In this document: positions 22,872-30,750 of the stretch, piece by piece
Position numbering within the stretch: the first letter of the stretch is position 1
Layout: the number at the start of each line of letters is the position of its first letter
Origin: JAXHLG01 sp046497225
GTDB taxonomy: Bacteria; Patescibacteriota; Minisyncoccia; Moranbacterales; DUUL01
DNA: 35,106 nt
Direction: 5' to 3'
NCBI GenBank assembly: GCA_046497225.1
Contig: JAWOGA010000060.1
Span: 1-35,106, forward strand
Notes under the pieces: generated by a model
The model's database searches: none
Told to the model about the DNA's origin: nothing
What the model saw: only the letters and a program-made list of their open reading frames with translations
Program-made: the position numbers and the translations under genes

Positions 22872-23069
22872 ATGCCAAAATTGAAGACGAGAAAAGCTGT
22901 ATTGAAAAGATTTAAAGTTTCCTCCAAGGGAAAAGTTTTAAGGAGAAGATCTAAACAGAATCATTTCAATTCAAGGCAAACTTCGGACAAAAGAAGAGAG
23001 AAAAGAAGTGATCATTTAGTATTCCCTGCTGAAGCAGAGAATATTAAAGTTGATATTTTAAAAAATTAA
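22872..23069 (+). CDS. rpmI: 50S ribosomal protein L35
   Basis: 65 aa, Lys/Arg-rich. The signature MPKLKTRKAVLKRFKVSSKGKVLRRRSKQNH matches the L35 pattern (MPKxKT-AKRFK-TGSGK), and the KRREKRSDHLVF region follows. It lies 48 nt after infC and 48 nt before rplT, in the canonical infC-rpmI-rplT order, and probably shares their transcript. No Shine-Dalgarno is present before the ATG at 22872. Confidence 0.93.
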   Translation: MPKLKTRKAVLKRFKVSSKGKVLRRRSKQNHFNSRQTSDKRREKRSDHLVFPAEAENIKVDILKN

Positions 23070-23117
23070 CTTCAAACAAAATTGCCGGCTCCGGTTTTTT
23101 GTTTGTTTTTCATAACT

Positions 23118-23459
23118 ATGCCAAGAGTAAAAAGAGGTGTTTTAGCCTCCAAGAGAAGAAAGAAAGTTATCAAATCAGCCAAAGGTTATAAATGGCGAAG
23201 AAAGTCTAATTTTAGAGCCGCTAAAGAGGCCGTAATTAAGGCTGGAAAGTATGCTTACAGAGATAGAAAAGCCAAAAAGAGCACTTTTAGAGGAATTTGG
23301 ATTTTAAGATTGAACAATGCTCTGAGAATTCATGGGTGGAAATATTCTAATTTTATTAAAGCTCTTAAGGATAATAAAATAGAATTGGATAGAAAAGTTT
23401 TGTCTCAGATTGCGGTTGAAGAGCCGGGTGCTTTTGAGAAGATTGTAAAGAAATTTTAA
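23118..23459 (+). CDS. rplT: 50S ribosomal protein L20
   Basis: 113 aa from the ATG at 23118, where MPRVKRGVLASKRRKK, the conserved start, begins; the upstream TTG at 23082 adds nothing conserved. The motif AKGYKWRRKSNFRAAKEAVIKAGKYAYRDRKAKKSTFR and the C-terminal LDRKVLSQIAVEEPGAF complete the family. L20 is an early 23S rRNA assembly protein and in many bacteria represses its operon; no clear leader structure of that type is visible here. Confidence 0.97.
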   Translation: MPRVKRGVLASKRRKKVIKSAKGYKWRRKSNFRAAKEAVIKAGKYAYRDRKAKKSTFRGIWILRLNNALRIHGWKYSNFIKALKDNKIELDRKVLSQIAVEEPGAFEKIVKKF

Positions 23460-23482
23460 CTCGAAGTTTTTTTAAATAAAGG

Positions 23483-23509
23483 AACCGCCGACAATGTCGG
23501 CGGTTTTTG
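23483..23509 (+). terminator. Terminator of infC-rpmI-rplT
   Basis: AACCGCCGAC pairs with GTCGGCGGTT (10 bp, 3-nt loop), then T5. It sits directly against the stop codon of the minus-strand gene that ends at 23511. Confidence 0.9.
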
Positions 23510-23510
23510 T

Positions 23511-23762
23511 TTATGTTTGATTCATTAATCGACTTTCATCTATTTTTTTCTCACACAGAAACAAAAAATGGCGTAAATAATTTTTCTTGGCAAGATCCTC
23601 TTCGCTTTCTGAATAGAGATAATCAGTAAGTACGGGGACTATGCTTCTTTTTAAGGCGCTATAAACAACGAGACCCAGGTTTTTTGTCTTGTTTTTAATT
23701 AATTGTTCATCGCAGGTCTCAACCAGGGAATCATAATTTCTACACGGATTGGTGTAAGACAT
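23511..23762 (-). CDS. Unknown small protein, last gene of the Fe-S/RNHCP operon
   Basis: 83 aa. The start overlaps the end of the upstream gene by 23 nt, so translation is likely coupled. AAAAGGAGAG is about 9 nt before the ATG at 23762, an unusually good Shine-Dalgarno for this window. Three cysteines (C7, C17, C69) are present, in SYTNPCRN, VETCDEQ and FLFLCEKK. The rest is predicted helical with an acidic patch (YSESEEDLAKK). No signal peptide or transmembrane segment. I do not recognise a family. It is cytoplasmic by prediction, and its fixed position in the operon suggests a role with the upstream proteins. Confidence 0.6.
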   Translation of the reverse strand: MSYTNPCRNYDSLVETCDEQLIKNKTKNLGLVVYSALKRSIVPVLTDYLYSESEEDLAKKNYLRHFLFLCEKKIDESRLMNQT

Positions 23763-24144
23763 CTTCTTTCTCTCCTTTTAGTTGATTTTGGTGGAATTTG
23801 TTTAACATGCCTTGTTTTGGCATGTTTTCCTCATTGTTGATAATTTGATTAAGTTTAAAATCTAGTTTTATCAGTTGGTCTCTAATGGCTTTGTTGGCCT
23901 CCATAAAAGGAGACAAACCTAGAAGATTCATGTAAATGCGACTTCTTAAAAAAATAGCGTGCCTTTTTGTTTCTTCCGATTTTAGCTTAATAGATTCAAT
24001 GTCAAAGAACTTCAATTTTGTTTCAATGTTTTCCAATAGTTTGTTACAAAAAGCAAAGAATTGCTCTATGTCATCCTCCTTCTTCTTTAAATTAAGACGA
24101 AAGTCCAATTCCAGGTTTTCTGTTCTATCTTTTGTAAAAAACAT
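23740..24144 (-). CDS. Unknown helical protein in the Fe-S/RNHCP operon
   Basis: 134 aa. A perfect Shine-Dalgarno, AAAAGGAGGT, lies 6-7 nt before the ATG at 24144. Residues 1-60 include basic and acidic heptads (LELDFRLNLKKKEDDIEQFFAFCNKLLENIETKL); residues 60-115 form further helices (ESIKLKSEETKRHAIFLRSRIYMNLLGL). No conserved enzymatic motif. The composition suggests a helical-bundle or coiled-coil partner protein. Starts 13 nt after RNHCP and overlaps the next gene, so these three are one transcript. Unknown family. Confidence 0.6.
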   Translation of the reverse strand: MFFTKDRTENLELDFRLNLKKKEDDIEQFFAFCNKLLENIETKLKFFDIESIKLKSEETKRHAIFLRSRIYMNLLGLSPFMEANKAIRDQLIKLDFKLNQIINNEENMPKQGMLNKFHQNQLKGEKEDVLHQSV

Positions 24145-24157
24145 TGTCCACCTCCTT

Positions 24158-24469
24158 TTATTTTAAAATTGTATTTTTAATTATTTCTTGCAAAGTATCT
24201 AGACTGTCTCCTTTTTGAAGACGAATATTTCTAGTTTCTCCGCATTTTTTACACTGCTGTTTTAGGTTCCAGTGTCCGTTTTTCAAAAAGGCCTCTACGG
24301 GTTCCATTTTTCCCTTGCAGGGATTTTGGCGATCTCCCGGGTTGATATCCACGTGTTTAGACCAGAGGCACTTAGGACAGTGATTTGTGTAACCGCTACC
24401 TTTAACAAATTGACCGCAGAATTCACAAATAAAATCTTCCCTATTTTTTTGAAATTTCTTTTCTTGCAT
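24158..24469 (-). CDS. RNHCP-domain zinc-ribbon protein
   Basis: 103 aa. C15-x2-C18 in FICEFCGQFV, then C31-x2-C34 within YTNHCPKCLWSKHVDINPGDR, C51 in NPCKGKMEPV, and C73/C76 in QQCKKCGET. This is the RNHCP pattern named after the R/T-N-H-C-P motif followed by C-L-W-S-x-H-V-D-x-x-P-G-D-R. The domain is widely spread but its function is unknown; metal binding and nucleic-acid contact are plausible. The gene starts 23 nt after the CCG protein, with a terminator in the gap and no Shine-Dalgarno. Probably a small cytoplasmic zinc protein. Confidence 0.8.
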   Translation of the reverse strand: MQEKKFQKNREDFICEFCGQFVKGSGYTNHCPKCLWSKHVDINPGDRQNPCKGKMEPVEAFLKNGHWNLKQQCKKCGETRNIRLQKGDSLDTLQEIIKNTILK

Positions 24470-24471
24470 AC

Positions 24472-24494
24472 AAAAAAAGAGCGCGCAGGCTCTT
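24472..24494 (-). terminator. Terminator overlapping the stop of the CCG protein gene
   Basis: On the minus strand: AAGAGC, 6-nt loop, GCTCTT, then T7. One arm includes the stop codon at 24493-24495. The RNHCP ATG is only 3 nt past the T run, so downstream expression needs readthrough. Confidence 0.6.
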
Positions 24495-25206
24495 ACTTAA
24501 TAATTATTTGGCTTAGCTCCCTGACTTTTATTTTTTCTTTCGCTTGCTCCCTGAGGTGGGCGTAACACATAGGACAGGCAGTTATTAATTCCCCCGCTTC
24601 AGCTTCCATGGCTTGAGAAATGCGGTCTTTTCCTATTCGGGAAGATAATTCGGGATTATTGGATTTAACTCCTCCCCCTGCTCCGCAACAGTAACTTTTG
24701 TTTCTAGCTAGTTCCATTTCCTTGATTTTATATCCTGCTTTTTGGATAATTTTTCTGGGATTATCGTAAATTCCCAAAACTCTGCCTAGGTGGCAAGAAT
24801 CATGATAAGTTGCCTCTTTTTTATTTGTTGAAGCCGGTATGGATTTTTCGGTAATCACCTCAGAGATATGTTTAATCTCAATATTCCATTCTTCTCCAAG
24901 GGCTTCTTTGTAATCCAGCTTGAAAACCGCCGCGCAAGCCGGGCAATTAGTAATTATCTTGTCTACCCCATGATTTGTTAGCACTTGAAGATTCTTTTTT
25001 GCTAAGTTTTTGAATTCCTCATAAGCGCCGGCTGCTTTTGCCGGAGATCCGCAACACAGCTCTTTATCTTTGAGCACAATATAATCAATTCCTTCTCGGC
25101 GAAGAATTTCTTTGTAATTATCCTCAATATCTTTGAGTACAAATTTGGTTAAACAGCCAGGATAATAAAGCGTGTTTCCTTGTAATAACTTTTGAAATAA
25201 TTTCAT
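24493..25206 (-). CDS. (Fe-S)-binding protein with two CCG domains (HdrB/LldE-like)
   Basis: 237 aa. Two cysteine-rich CCG domains: first YYPGCLTKF, ELCCGSPAKAAG, NCPACAAVF; second YHDSCHLGR, YCCGAGGGVKSNNPELS, CPMCYAHL. This is the fold of HdrB, GlpC C-terminus, LldE/LutA and FadF, which hold an Fe-S cluster and move electrons. The full set of cysteines is present in both halves. No transmembrane part and no N-terminal 2x4Fe-4S ferredoxin domain, so it is a stand-alone form. Usual partners (FAD oxidase, LutB, HdrA/C) are not in the window. It is first in the four-gene operon. Function of this version is unknown. Confidence 0.85.
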   Translation of the reverse strand: MKLFQKLLQGNTLYYPGCLTKFVLKDIEDNYKEILRREGIDYIVLKDKELCCGSPAKAAGAYEEFKNLAKKNLQVLTNHGVDKIITNCPACAAVFKLDYKEALGEEWNIEIKHISEVITEKSIPASTNKKEATYHDSCHLGRVLGIYDNPRKIIQKAGYKIKEMELARNKSYCCGAGGGVKSNNPELSSRIGKDRISQAMEAEAGELITACPMCYAHLREQAKEKIKVRELSQIIIK

Positions 25207-25215
25207 ATTAAAAAC

Positions 25216-25244
25216 ATTATATGCTATTCAATAAAGTTGCGCAA
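25216..25244 (-). promoter_or_regulatory. Promoter of the CCG/RNHCP operon
   Basis: On the minus strand: TTGCGC (25244-25239), 17-nt spacer, TATAAT (25221-25216). It ends 9 nt before the ATG at 25206, so the mRNA should be nearly leaderless. Confidence 0.7.
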
Positions 25245-25281
25245 GAGAATATTGTAATTGATTATCTAACTTGAATGTTCT

Positions 25282-25310
25282 TGCTTTCGGCTGGATTTTG
25301 AAATAAAATT
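25282..25310 (+). promoter_or_regulatory. Promoter of the O-antigen-ligase-like gene
   Basis: TTGCTT, 17-nt spacer, TAAAAT, 7 nt before the ATG at 25318, again predicting a leaderless mRNA. Confidence 0.45.
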
Positions 25311-25317
25311 TTAACAT

Positions 25318-26739
25318 ATGAAAAAGAAAAGGAAAAAAATTCAAATTCAACTTTTACTCTTGTTCGTTCTTCTGTTGCCTTTTAGCTTTAGGCATATTTT
25401 TAATTATGAAAATATTGTTGAATTGGAGTTTTTTAAAGAAAGCGTATCTTTATCTTTTTATCTTTTTGATGCAGTTTTTTTGCTGCTTTTGTGGGAATGG
25501 ATTGTACAAATATCAGGAGGCGCGGTAATTCCTTCTTTTTTGAGTTTATTAAAAAAGTTCAGGGTTAATTTTTGGAAAAATTGGCCTTTTTGGCTTCTTG
25601 TTTGTTTTTTGGCTTGGTCAATTTTGTATGTTTCTCAACATCCTTTCCCCGCTCTATATTTAAGCGCCAGACTGTTTCAAGGGATTGCCGTTTTTATTAT
25701 AGCCGGCAAATTATTGGCGCAAAAAGCTGAGTATTTTCAAAAAGTGGCGTACGTGATTTTTATTTCCGGTGTTTTTCAGGCAATTATGGGTCTTGGACAA
25801 TTTCTTTTTCAAAAATCTTTAGGACTAGTTATTCTGGGTGAAAGCAAAATTGCCCCGGATATCCTCGGCGTAGCTAAATTTGAGCTTGCCGGGGAAAAAT
25901 TTATTAGAGCTTATGGAACATTTCCCCACCCTAATTTATTTGGAGCTTTTTTGTTTTTGTCGCTGGTTTGCGGACTGAGCTTTTTGTTTTTTCAGCAAAG
26001 GAAAATTCCTTTTAGCTTTAACTTTCCCGGAAAAAACAAATTAAAATGGATAAAAATCAGCAAGGAAAAACTTTCTTTAATTCATTATTCAGCCGGTTTG
26101 TTGCTGATTTTCTTAGGAATTTTGGTGAGTTATTCCAGAAGTGTTTGGTTGGTTTCTTTTGTCATTACCCTTTTAATTTTTTGGAAATATTTTAAGCAAT
26201 TTTCAAGGGAATACCTAAGAGAAAATCTCTTTAAAAAAACGAAAATTATTTTTGTAATTATTCTTGTTGTATTGTTGGGAGCGGGAGTTTATCAAGCGGT
26301 TTCTCCGCGTTTATGCTTGGATGATTGCGCGGGAGATCAATCTTTTTCATTGAGGCAAAAATATACTCATTTTGCTTTAGAAAAGATTGATGATTATGAC
26401 TATTTCGGTTTAGGATCGGGTAATTTTGTTTTGCATATGAACAATGAAAAACCTTTTGATTTAAAGGAATGGGAAATTCAGCCTGTTCATAATCTTTATT
26501 TATTAATTTTAGTTGAGATTGGGTTGGTTGGTTTCTTGTTCTTGTTTTTTGTGGTTTTTAGTTATTTAAAAAGGTTTAACAAAATTTCAGGAATTTGGAA
26601 TAAAACGGGCTTTTATGCGCTTCTTGGTTTTTTGATACTTGGGTTCTTTGATCATTATTTCTGGACAACGCCGCAAGGCATTATCATTTTTTGGCTTGCC
26701 CTTGCATTAATTGCAGGATCTTGTAAAATGGAAGAATAA
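25318..26739 (+). CDS. O-antigen ligase/polymerase-like membrane protein (Wzy_C family)
   Basis: 473 aa with about 10-12 hydrophobic helices. Family landmarks: AYGTFPHPNLFGAFL (about 202-216), SYSRSVWL (cytoplasmic arginine-bearing motif), a large extracytoplasmic loop (about 325-395) with SLRQKYTHFALEKI and GLGSGNF, and QPVHNLYLLILVEIGLVG. In WaaL/Wzy proteins such residues transfer or polymerise undecaprenyl-linked glycans on the outer face of the membrane. Here it could attach or polymerise a surface glycan on wall or protein. No glycosyltransferase genes are adjacent. It needs undecaprenyl carrier, made by UppS (14721-15449). The exact substrate is unknown. Confidence 0.85.
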   Translation: MKKKRKKIQIQLLLLFVLLLPFSFRHIFNYENIVELEFFKESVSLSFYLFDAVFLLLLWEWIVQISGGAVIPSFLSLLKKFRVNFWKNWPFWLLVCFLAWSILYVSQHPFPALYLSARLFQGIAVFIIAGKLLAQKAEYFQKVAYVIFISGVFQAIMGLGQFLFQKSLGLVILGESKIAPDILGVAKFELAGEKFIRAYGTFPHPNLFGAFLFLSLVCGLSFLFFQQRKIPFSFNFPGKNKLKWIKISKEKLSLIHYSAGLLLIFLGILVSYSRSVWLVSFVITLLIFWKYFKQFSREYLRENLFKKTKIIFVIILVVLLGAGVYQAVSPRLCLDDCAGDQSFSLRQKYTHFALEKIDDYDYFGLGSGNFVLHMNNEKPFDLKEWEIQPVHNLYLLILVEIGLVGFLFLFFVVFSYLKRFNKISGIWNKTGFYALLGFLILGFFDHYFWTTPQGIIIFWLALALIAGSCKMEE

Positions 26740-26766
26740 AATATTTTTACTAAAAGCATTAATTTA

Positions 26767-29439
26767 ATGAGAAAAAAACAAGAGCTTTCTAAAAACTACA
26801 ACTCCAAGGAGTACGAAGAAGATATTTATAAAAAATGGAAAGAAGGCGGCAATTTTAAGCCGGAAAATTTAGACTTGCCTAAAGATGCCGAGAATTATAC
26901 CATTGTTCTTCCTCCTCCCAATATTACAGACCGACTTCATTTGGGGCATTCTTCTATGCTGGCGATTGAAGACTTGATGATTAGATTTCACCGAATGAAG
27001 GGATTCAGAACTCTCTGGATTCCCGGTACTGATCATGCGGCTATCGCTACTCAAAATGTAGTAGAGAAAAAACTTTTGAAAGAAGAGGGTTTGACACGCC
27101 ACGACTTGGGAAGAGAAAAATTTCTTGAAAAAGTATGGGAGTTTTTGAATGAAACGCAAGCTACTATTTTGAAACAAACCAAAAGAATGGGCGCGAGTTT
27201 AGATTGGTCCAGAAATGCTTTTACTTTGGATAAACAAAGAGAAAAAGCGGTTAGAAAAATGTTTGTGGATATGTACAACGCCGGCGTAATTTACAGAGGG
27301 GAGAGAATTGTTAATTGGTGTCCTCGCTGTCATTCAACCTTGGCTGATGATGAAATTGAATACAAATCTCAAAATGCTAAGCTTTATACTTTTAAATACG
27401 ATAAAGACTTCCCTATTTCCATTTCTACGACTCGTCCGGAGACTAAGCTTGGAGACACAGCCGTAGCGGTTAATCCCGAAGACAAACGCTATAAAAAATA
27501 TATTGGAAAAACTTATAAAGCTAATCTTTGCGGGATTGGGCTTGATATCAAAATAATTGCCGATAAATCCATCGATATGGAGTTCGGAACCGGGGCGCTT
27601 GGTGTGACCCCCGCCCATTCTATGGTTGATTGGCAAATGGCTCAGACAAACGACTTGCCGATTAAGAAAGTTATCAACGAAGACGGGAATATTTATCCTG
27701 AATTTGGAGAATTTGGAGGGAAAACGGCAAATGAGGCAAGAAAGGCAATCGTTGATTATCTGAAGAAAAATAATCTGCTGGAAGAAGAAGAGGAAATTGA
27801 AAATAATTTATCTGTTTGCTACCGGTGCGACACCCCTATTGAGCCGCTCCCATCCAAGCAATGGTTTATTTCGGTGGATAAAAAACTGGATTTTCTTGGC
27901 GGAAAATCTTTGAAAGAAAAAGGATTGGAAGTTGCAAAAAACAACGAAATTGAATTTATCCCGGATAGATTTTACAAAAAATACACTCACTGGATGGAAA
28001 ATCTTCACGATTGGTGTATTTCCAGGCAGATTTGGTTTGGGCACAGGATTCCGGTTTGGTATAAAAAAGAGAATCAAGGGGCAATAATCAAGGGGCAAGG
28101 CGAAATTTATGTTAGCGAAAAAATGCCTAAAGAAGATGGCTGGGTTCAGGATCCGGATACGCTGGACACTTGGTTTTCTTCGGGAATGTGGACTTTTTCC
28201 ACTCTTGGCTGGCCGGATAATTATAAGAATGATGAAAAAACCGGGGATTTGGCAAAATTCCATCCCACTCAAGTATTGGAAACCGGTTATGAGATTCTTA
28301 CTCTCTGGGTTTCCAGGATGATTATGATGTCTTTGTTTGCCTTGCGGGAAATTCCTTTTGAAAAGGTTTATTTGCATGGAATGGTGCTGGACAAGGAGGG
28401 TAAAAAAATGAGTAAATCCAAAGGAAACGGCATTGATCCGGTGGAGATGATTGAAAAATATGGAGCGGATGCGGTTCGGCTTTCCCTGTTGATTGGAAGC
28501 ACGCCGGGAAATGATATTAGAATGTCGGAAGAGAAAATCGAAGGATTTAGAAATTTTGTTAACAAGCTTTGGAATATCGCCAGATTTGTAATGCAAAATG
28601 ATTTGAATCAAGAAAGTATAAAAGAACAAGATTGCAGTTTGGCCGATAAATGGATTTTAAGCAAAATGCATGATTTGGTAGAAGAAACCAGTAAAGATTT
28701 GGAAAATTATAGGTTTTCCCAAGCGGGGGAAAGATTGAGAGAGTTTACCTGGGGGGAGTTTGCCGATTGGTATTTAGAGGTAGGCAAGGTTGAAAAAAAT
28801 CAAACCAAAAACAGGATTATGTATCATATTTTAAGCGATTTATTAAAACTTTGGCATCCTTTTATTCCTTTTGTTACCGAAGCAATTTGGCAAAACCTGG
28901 AGCCGGACAGCAAGAGATTGATTGTTCAAGAATGGCCTAAAAAGGATAAATATCAAGTCTTTAAAGATCAGGGCAAGGAATTTGAAATTATTAAATCCGC
29001 CATTTCTGTTATCAGAAGAGGAAGATCTCAATATAATCTACCCCCTAAACAAGAAATAAAAGTTATTATTTACAGTCAAAATCATAGAGATTTGATTTTA
29101 GAAAATGCTGATATTATAAAAAATTTGCAGACAAATATTAAAAGCTTGAATGTTGAAAAACAAGGAGAAAAAATTACCCAAGCTTTTTATGAGAATATTG
29201 GGAATTTAGAAGTTTATATTCCATTAAAAGGAATTGTTGATATTGATAAAGAAAAAGAGAGACTAAAAAAAGAATTAGAAAAAACAAACAATTTTTCAAA
29301 AAGCTTAGAAAATAAACTTTCCAATAAAAAATTCACGCAAAATGCTCCTCAAGAAATTATTGAGAAAGAAAAAGAAAAATACAAACAACAACAATTTAAA
29401 TTAAAAGAATTAAAAGATCAAATTAAGAATCTTGAGTAA
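26767..29439 (+). CDS. valS: Valyl-tRNA synthetase
   Basis: 890 aa, normal size for class I ValRS. HIGH motif is HLGH (58-61) in PPPNITDRLHLGHS, and KMSKS is at 547-551 (GKKMSKSKGNG). The editing domain carries FPISISTTRPETKLGDTAVAV and DMEFGTGALGVTPAHS. CPRCHS and CYRCDTPIEP pairs suggest a zinc site in the insert, as in archaeal-type and many CPR ValRS. The C-terminus ends with the valine-type coiled coil (VDIDKEKERLKKELEKTNNFSKSLENKL). The matching tRNA-Val(TAC) is at 34558-34632. The next gene overlaps its stop by 8 nt. Confidence 0.97.
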   Translation: MRKKQELSKNYNSKEYEEDIYKKWKEGGNFKPENLDLPKDAENYTIVLPPPNITDRLHLGHSSMLAIEDLMIRFHRMKGFRTLWIPGTDHAAIATQNVVEKKLLKEEGLTRHDLGREKFLEKVWEFLNETQATILKQTKRMGASLDWSRNAFTLDKQREKAVRKMFVDMYNAGVIYRGERIVNWCPRCHSTLADDEIEYKSQNAKLYTFKYDKDFPISISTTRPETKLGDTAVAVNPEDKRYKKYIGKTYKANLCGIGLDIKIIADKSIDMEFGTGALGVTPAHSMVDWQMAQTNDLPIKKVINEDGNIYPEFGEFGGKTANEARKAIVDYLKKNNLLEEEEEIENNLSVCYRCDTPIEPLPSKQWFISVDKKLDFLGGKSLKEKGLEVAKNNEIEFIPDRFYKKYTHWMENLHDWCISRQIWFGHRIPVWYKKENQGAIIKGQGEIYVSEKMPKEDGWVQDPDTLDTWFSSGMWTFSTLGWPDNYKNDEKTGDLAKFHPTQVLETGYEILTLWVSRMIMMSLFALREIPFEKVYLHGMVLDKEGKKMSKSKGNGIDPVEMIEKYGADAVRLSLLIGSTPGNDIRMSEEKIEGFRNFVNKLWNIARFVMQNDLNQESIKEQDCSLADKWILSKMHDLVEETSKDLENYRFSQAGERLREFTWGEFADWYLEVGKVEKNQTKNRIMYHILSDLLKLWHPFIPFVTEAIWQNLEPDSKRLIVQEWPKKDKYQVFKDQGKEFEIIKSAISVIRRGRSQYNLPPKQEIKVIIYSQNHRDLILENADIIKNLQTNIKSLNVEKQGEKITQAFYENIGNLEVYIPLKGIVDIDKEKERLKKELEKTNNFSKSLENKLSNKKFTQNAPQEIIEKEKEKYKQQQFKLKELKDQIKNLE

Positions 29440-29938
29440 ATATATAATACAATTGGCGACATTTTTTTCAGCTGGCCTTTTGACAGCCTTTTTGTCTTTG
29501 ATTTTTTCTATCTTTTTAATTCCCATTGTGGAAAACGTTCATTTTTATTTGAAAAATGTTGACTTAATTTTGTTATTCGGAGTTTTAATAGAAGAGTTTT
29601 CCAGGTTAATTGTTTTTTATTTCTTGATTTCATTTTTGGATAGAACCAGATTAAGTTTTTCTTTGATCTGTTTTTCGGTAGCGGGAATTGGGTTTGCCGT
29701 CTTTGAATACATTCTAGTTAATTTAGGTTTCTACGGTTTGGATTTCAAAGATAATCTTTTAAGTTACTTCCCTGCCTTATTGATTCATATAATTAATTCA
29801 GTTATAATCGGAATGGGCTTACTTGCAGCAAGGAAAAAACAAAACAAAATTTTCTTTATTGTGCCCTTGATTTTTACCTTGTTCAGTGTGATAATTCATT
29901 TAGTGTTTAATATGCTTGCAGTTATTTACAATTTGTGA
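29432..29938 (+). CDS. PrsW-like intramembrane protease
   Basis: 168 aa with about five transmembrane helices. PrsW/CPBP-type catalytic landmarks: E54-E55-x2-R58 (LIEEFSRL), E92 in FAVFEYIL, H119 in ALLIHIINS and H156-x3-N160 in IIHLVFNML. In PrsW (M82) these residues cut anti-sigma factors within the membrane; the anti-sigma target is not in this window. It starts with TTG at 29432, overlapping the valS stop by 8 nt, so its translation is probably coupled to valS. It ends in TGA. There is no ATG at the conserved start. Confidence 0.75.
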   Translation: MSKYIIQLATFFSAGLLTAFLSLIFSIFLIPIVENVHFYLKNVDLILLFGVLIEEFSRLIVFYFLISFLDRTRLSFSLICFSVAGIGFAVFEYILVNLGFYGLDFKDNLLSYFPALLIHIINSVIIGMGLLAARKKQNKIFFIVPLIFTLFSVIIHLVFNMLAVIYNL

Positions 29939-29955
29939 TAACTTATAAATATAAT
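29925..29955 (+). promoter_or_regulatory. Possible promoter of the Hsp20 gene
   Basis: TTTACA, 19-nt spacer, TATAAT, 27 nt before the ATG at 29982. No CIRCE-like inverted repeat is seen. Confidence 0.4.
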
Positions 29956-29981
29956 AATTTAAAAATTAAAAAATAAATTTT

Positions 29982-30626
29982 ATGCCAAAACAAAAGAAGT
30001 CTTTTTTCGAAAAACTTACCGGCATTCAAAAAGTTGATGAAGACGATGAAGAGATTCAAGTAACCAACAACCCCGCCTCTTTTGCTGATCGAGAAGAATT
30101 TGAGGAAGATCAGGAAGAAATGTATGAATTTCCTGAAGATGGCGAAGATGAAACTCAGGAGCAGTATGATGATTTTCAGGAAAGTGATTTTGAGGATGAA
30201 TACGAAGATGACTATGAAGAAGAGCCTCCAAAAAAGCAACGAGAGCCGGTAAATAAAGCCCCTGTTGCGTCCGAAGATGAAAATCAAGCAGATTCAGAGG
30301 GTCAATTAACCATAGATGTTTATCAAAACGATAGAGAAATTGTAATAAAATCAACTATAGCCGGAGTTAAACCAGAAGATTTGGATGTCAATATCAATGA
30401 TGAAATGGTTACTATTAAAGGAAAAAGGGATCAGGGAGAAGAGGTTGATCCGGAGAATTATTATTACCAGGAATGTTATTGGGGACCTTTCTCCAGAACT
30501 ATCATTCTTCCGGTGGAAATAGTAACTGATAAAGCCGAGGCGTTAATGAAGAATGGTATTTTAACCATAAAATTACCTAAGGCCGAATCTACCAAAACCA
30601 GGAAGCTTCAAGTTAGAGGATTTTAA
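29982..30626 (+). CDS. Small heat-shock protein (Hsp20/alpha-crystallin) with acidic N-terminal tail
   Basis: 214 aa. The first ~100 residues are very acidic and probably disordered (EEDQEEMYEFPEDGEDE, DFEDEYEDDYEEEPP). Residues ~107-214 form the alpha-crystallin domain: LTIDVYQNDREIVIKSTIAGVKPEDLDV, NYYYQECYWGPFSRTIILP, and MKNGILTIKLPK, the conserved NG-L-I-PK motif. It should hold unfolded proteins and prevent aggregation in the cytoplasm. The long acidic tail is longer than in most bacterial Hsp20 proteins. A 34-nt imperfect duplication spans the stop codon. Confidence 0.92.
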   Translation: MPKQKKSFFEKLTGIQKVDEDDEEIQVTNNPASFADREEFEEDQEEMYEFPEDGEDETQEQYDDFQESDFEDEYEDDYEEEPPKKQREPVNKAPVASEDENQADSEGQLTIDVYQNDREIVIKSTIAGVKPEDLDVNINDEMVTIKGKRDQGEEVDPENYYYQECYWGPFSRTIILPVEIVTDKAEALMKNGILTIKLPKAESTKTRKLQVRGF

Positions 30627-30658
30627 CAAAAACCAGGAAGTTTCAAGCAAGATTATAG

Positions 30659-30692
30659 ACTAAAACCGGCTTAGCGCTGGTTTTAGTTTTAT
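30659..30692 (+). terminator. Terminator of hsp20
   Basis: ACTAAAACCGGC pairs with GCTGGTTTTAGT (12 bp, one G-T) with a 5-nt loop, then a T-rich tail. Confidence 0.85.
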
Positions 30693-30750
30693 CTAAAAAA
30701 TATTTAGTAAGATTTATTGTAAAGTTATTGCGATTGTAATAAGCAGATAT

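Noticed and set aside
27808..28629. Long open frame on the minus strand inside valS
   Set aside because: It runs antisense to a complete ValRS and its translation has no protein-like features; it follows from the AT-rich codon use of valS.
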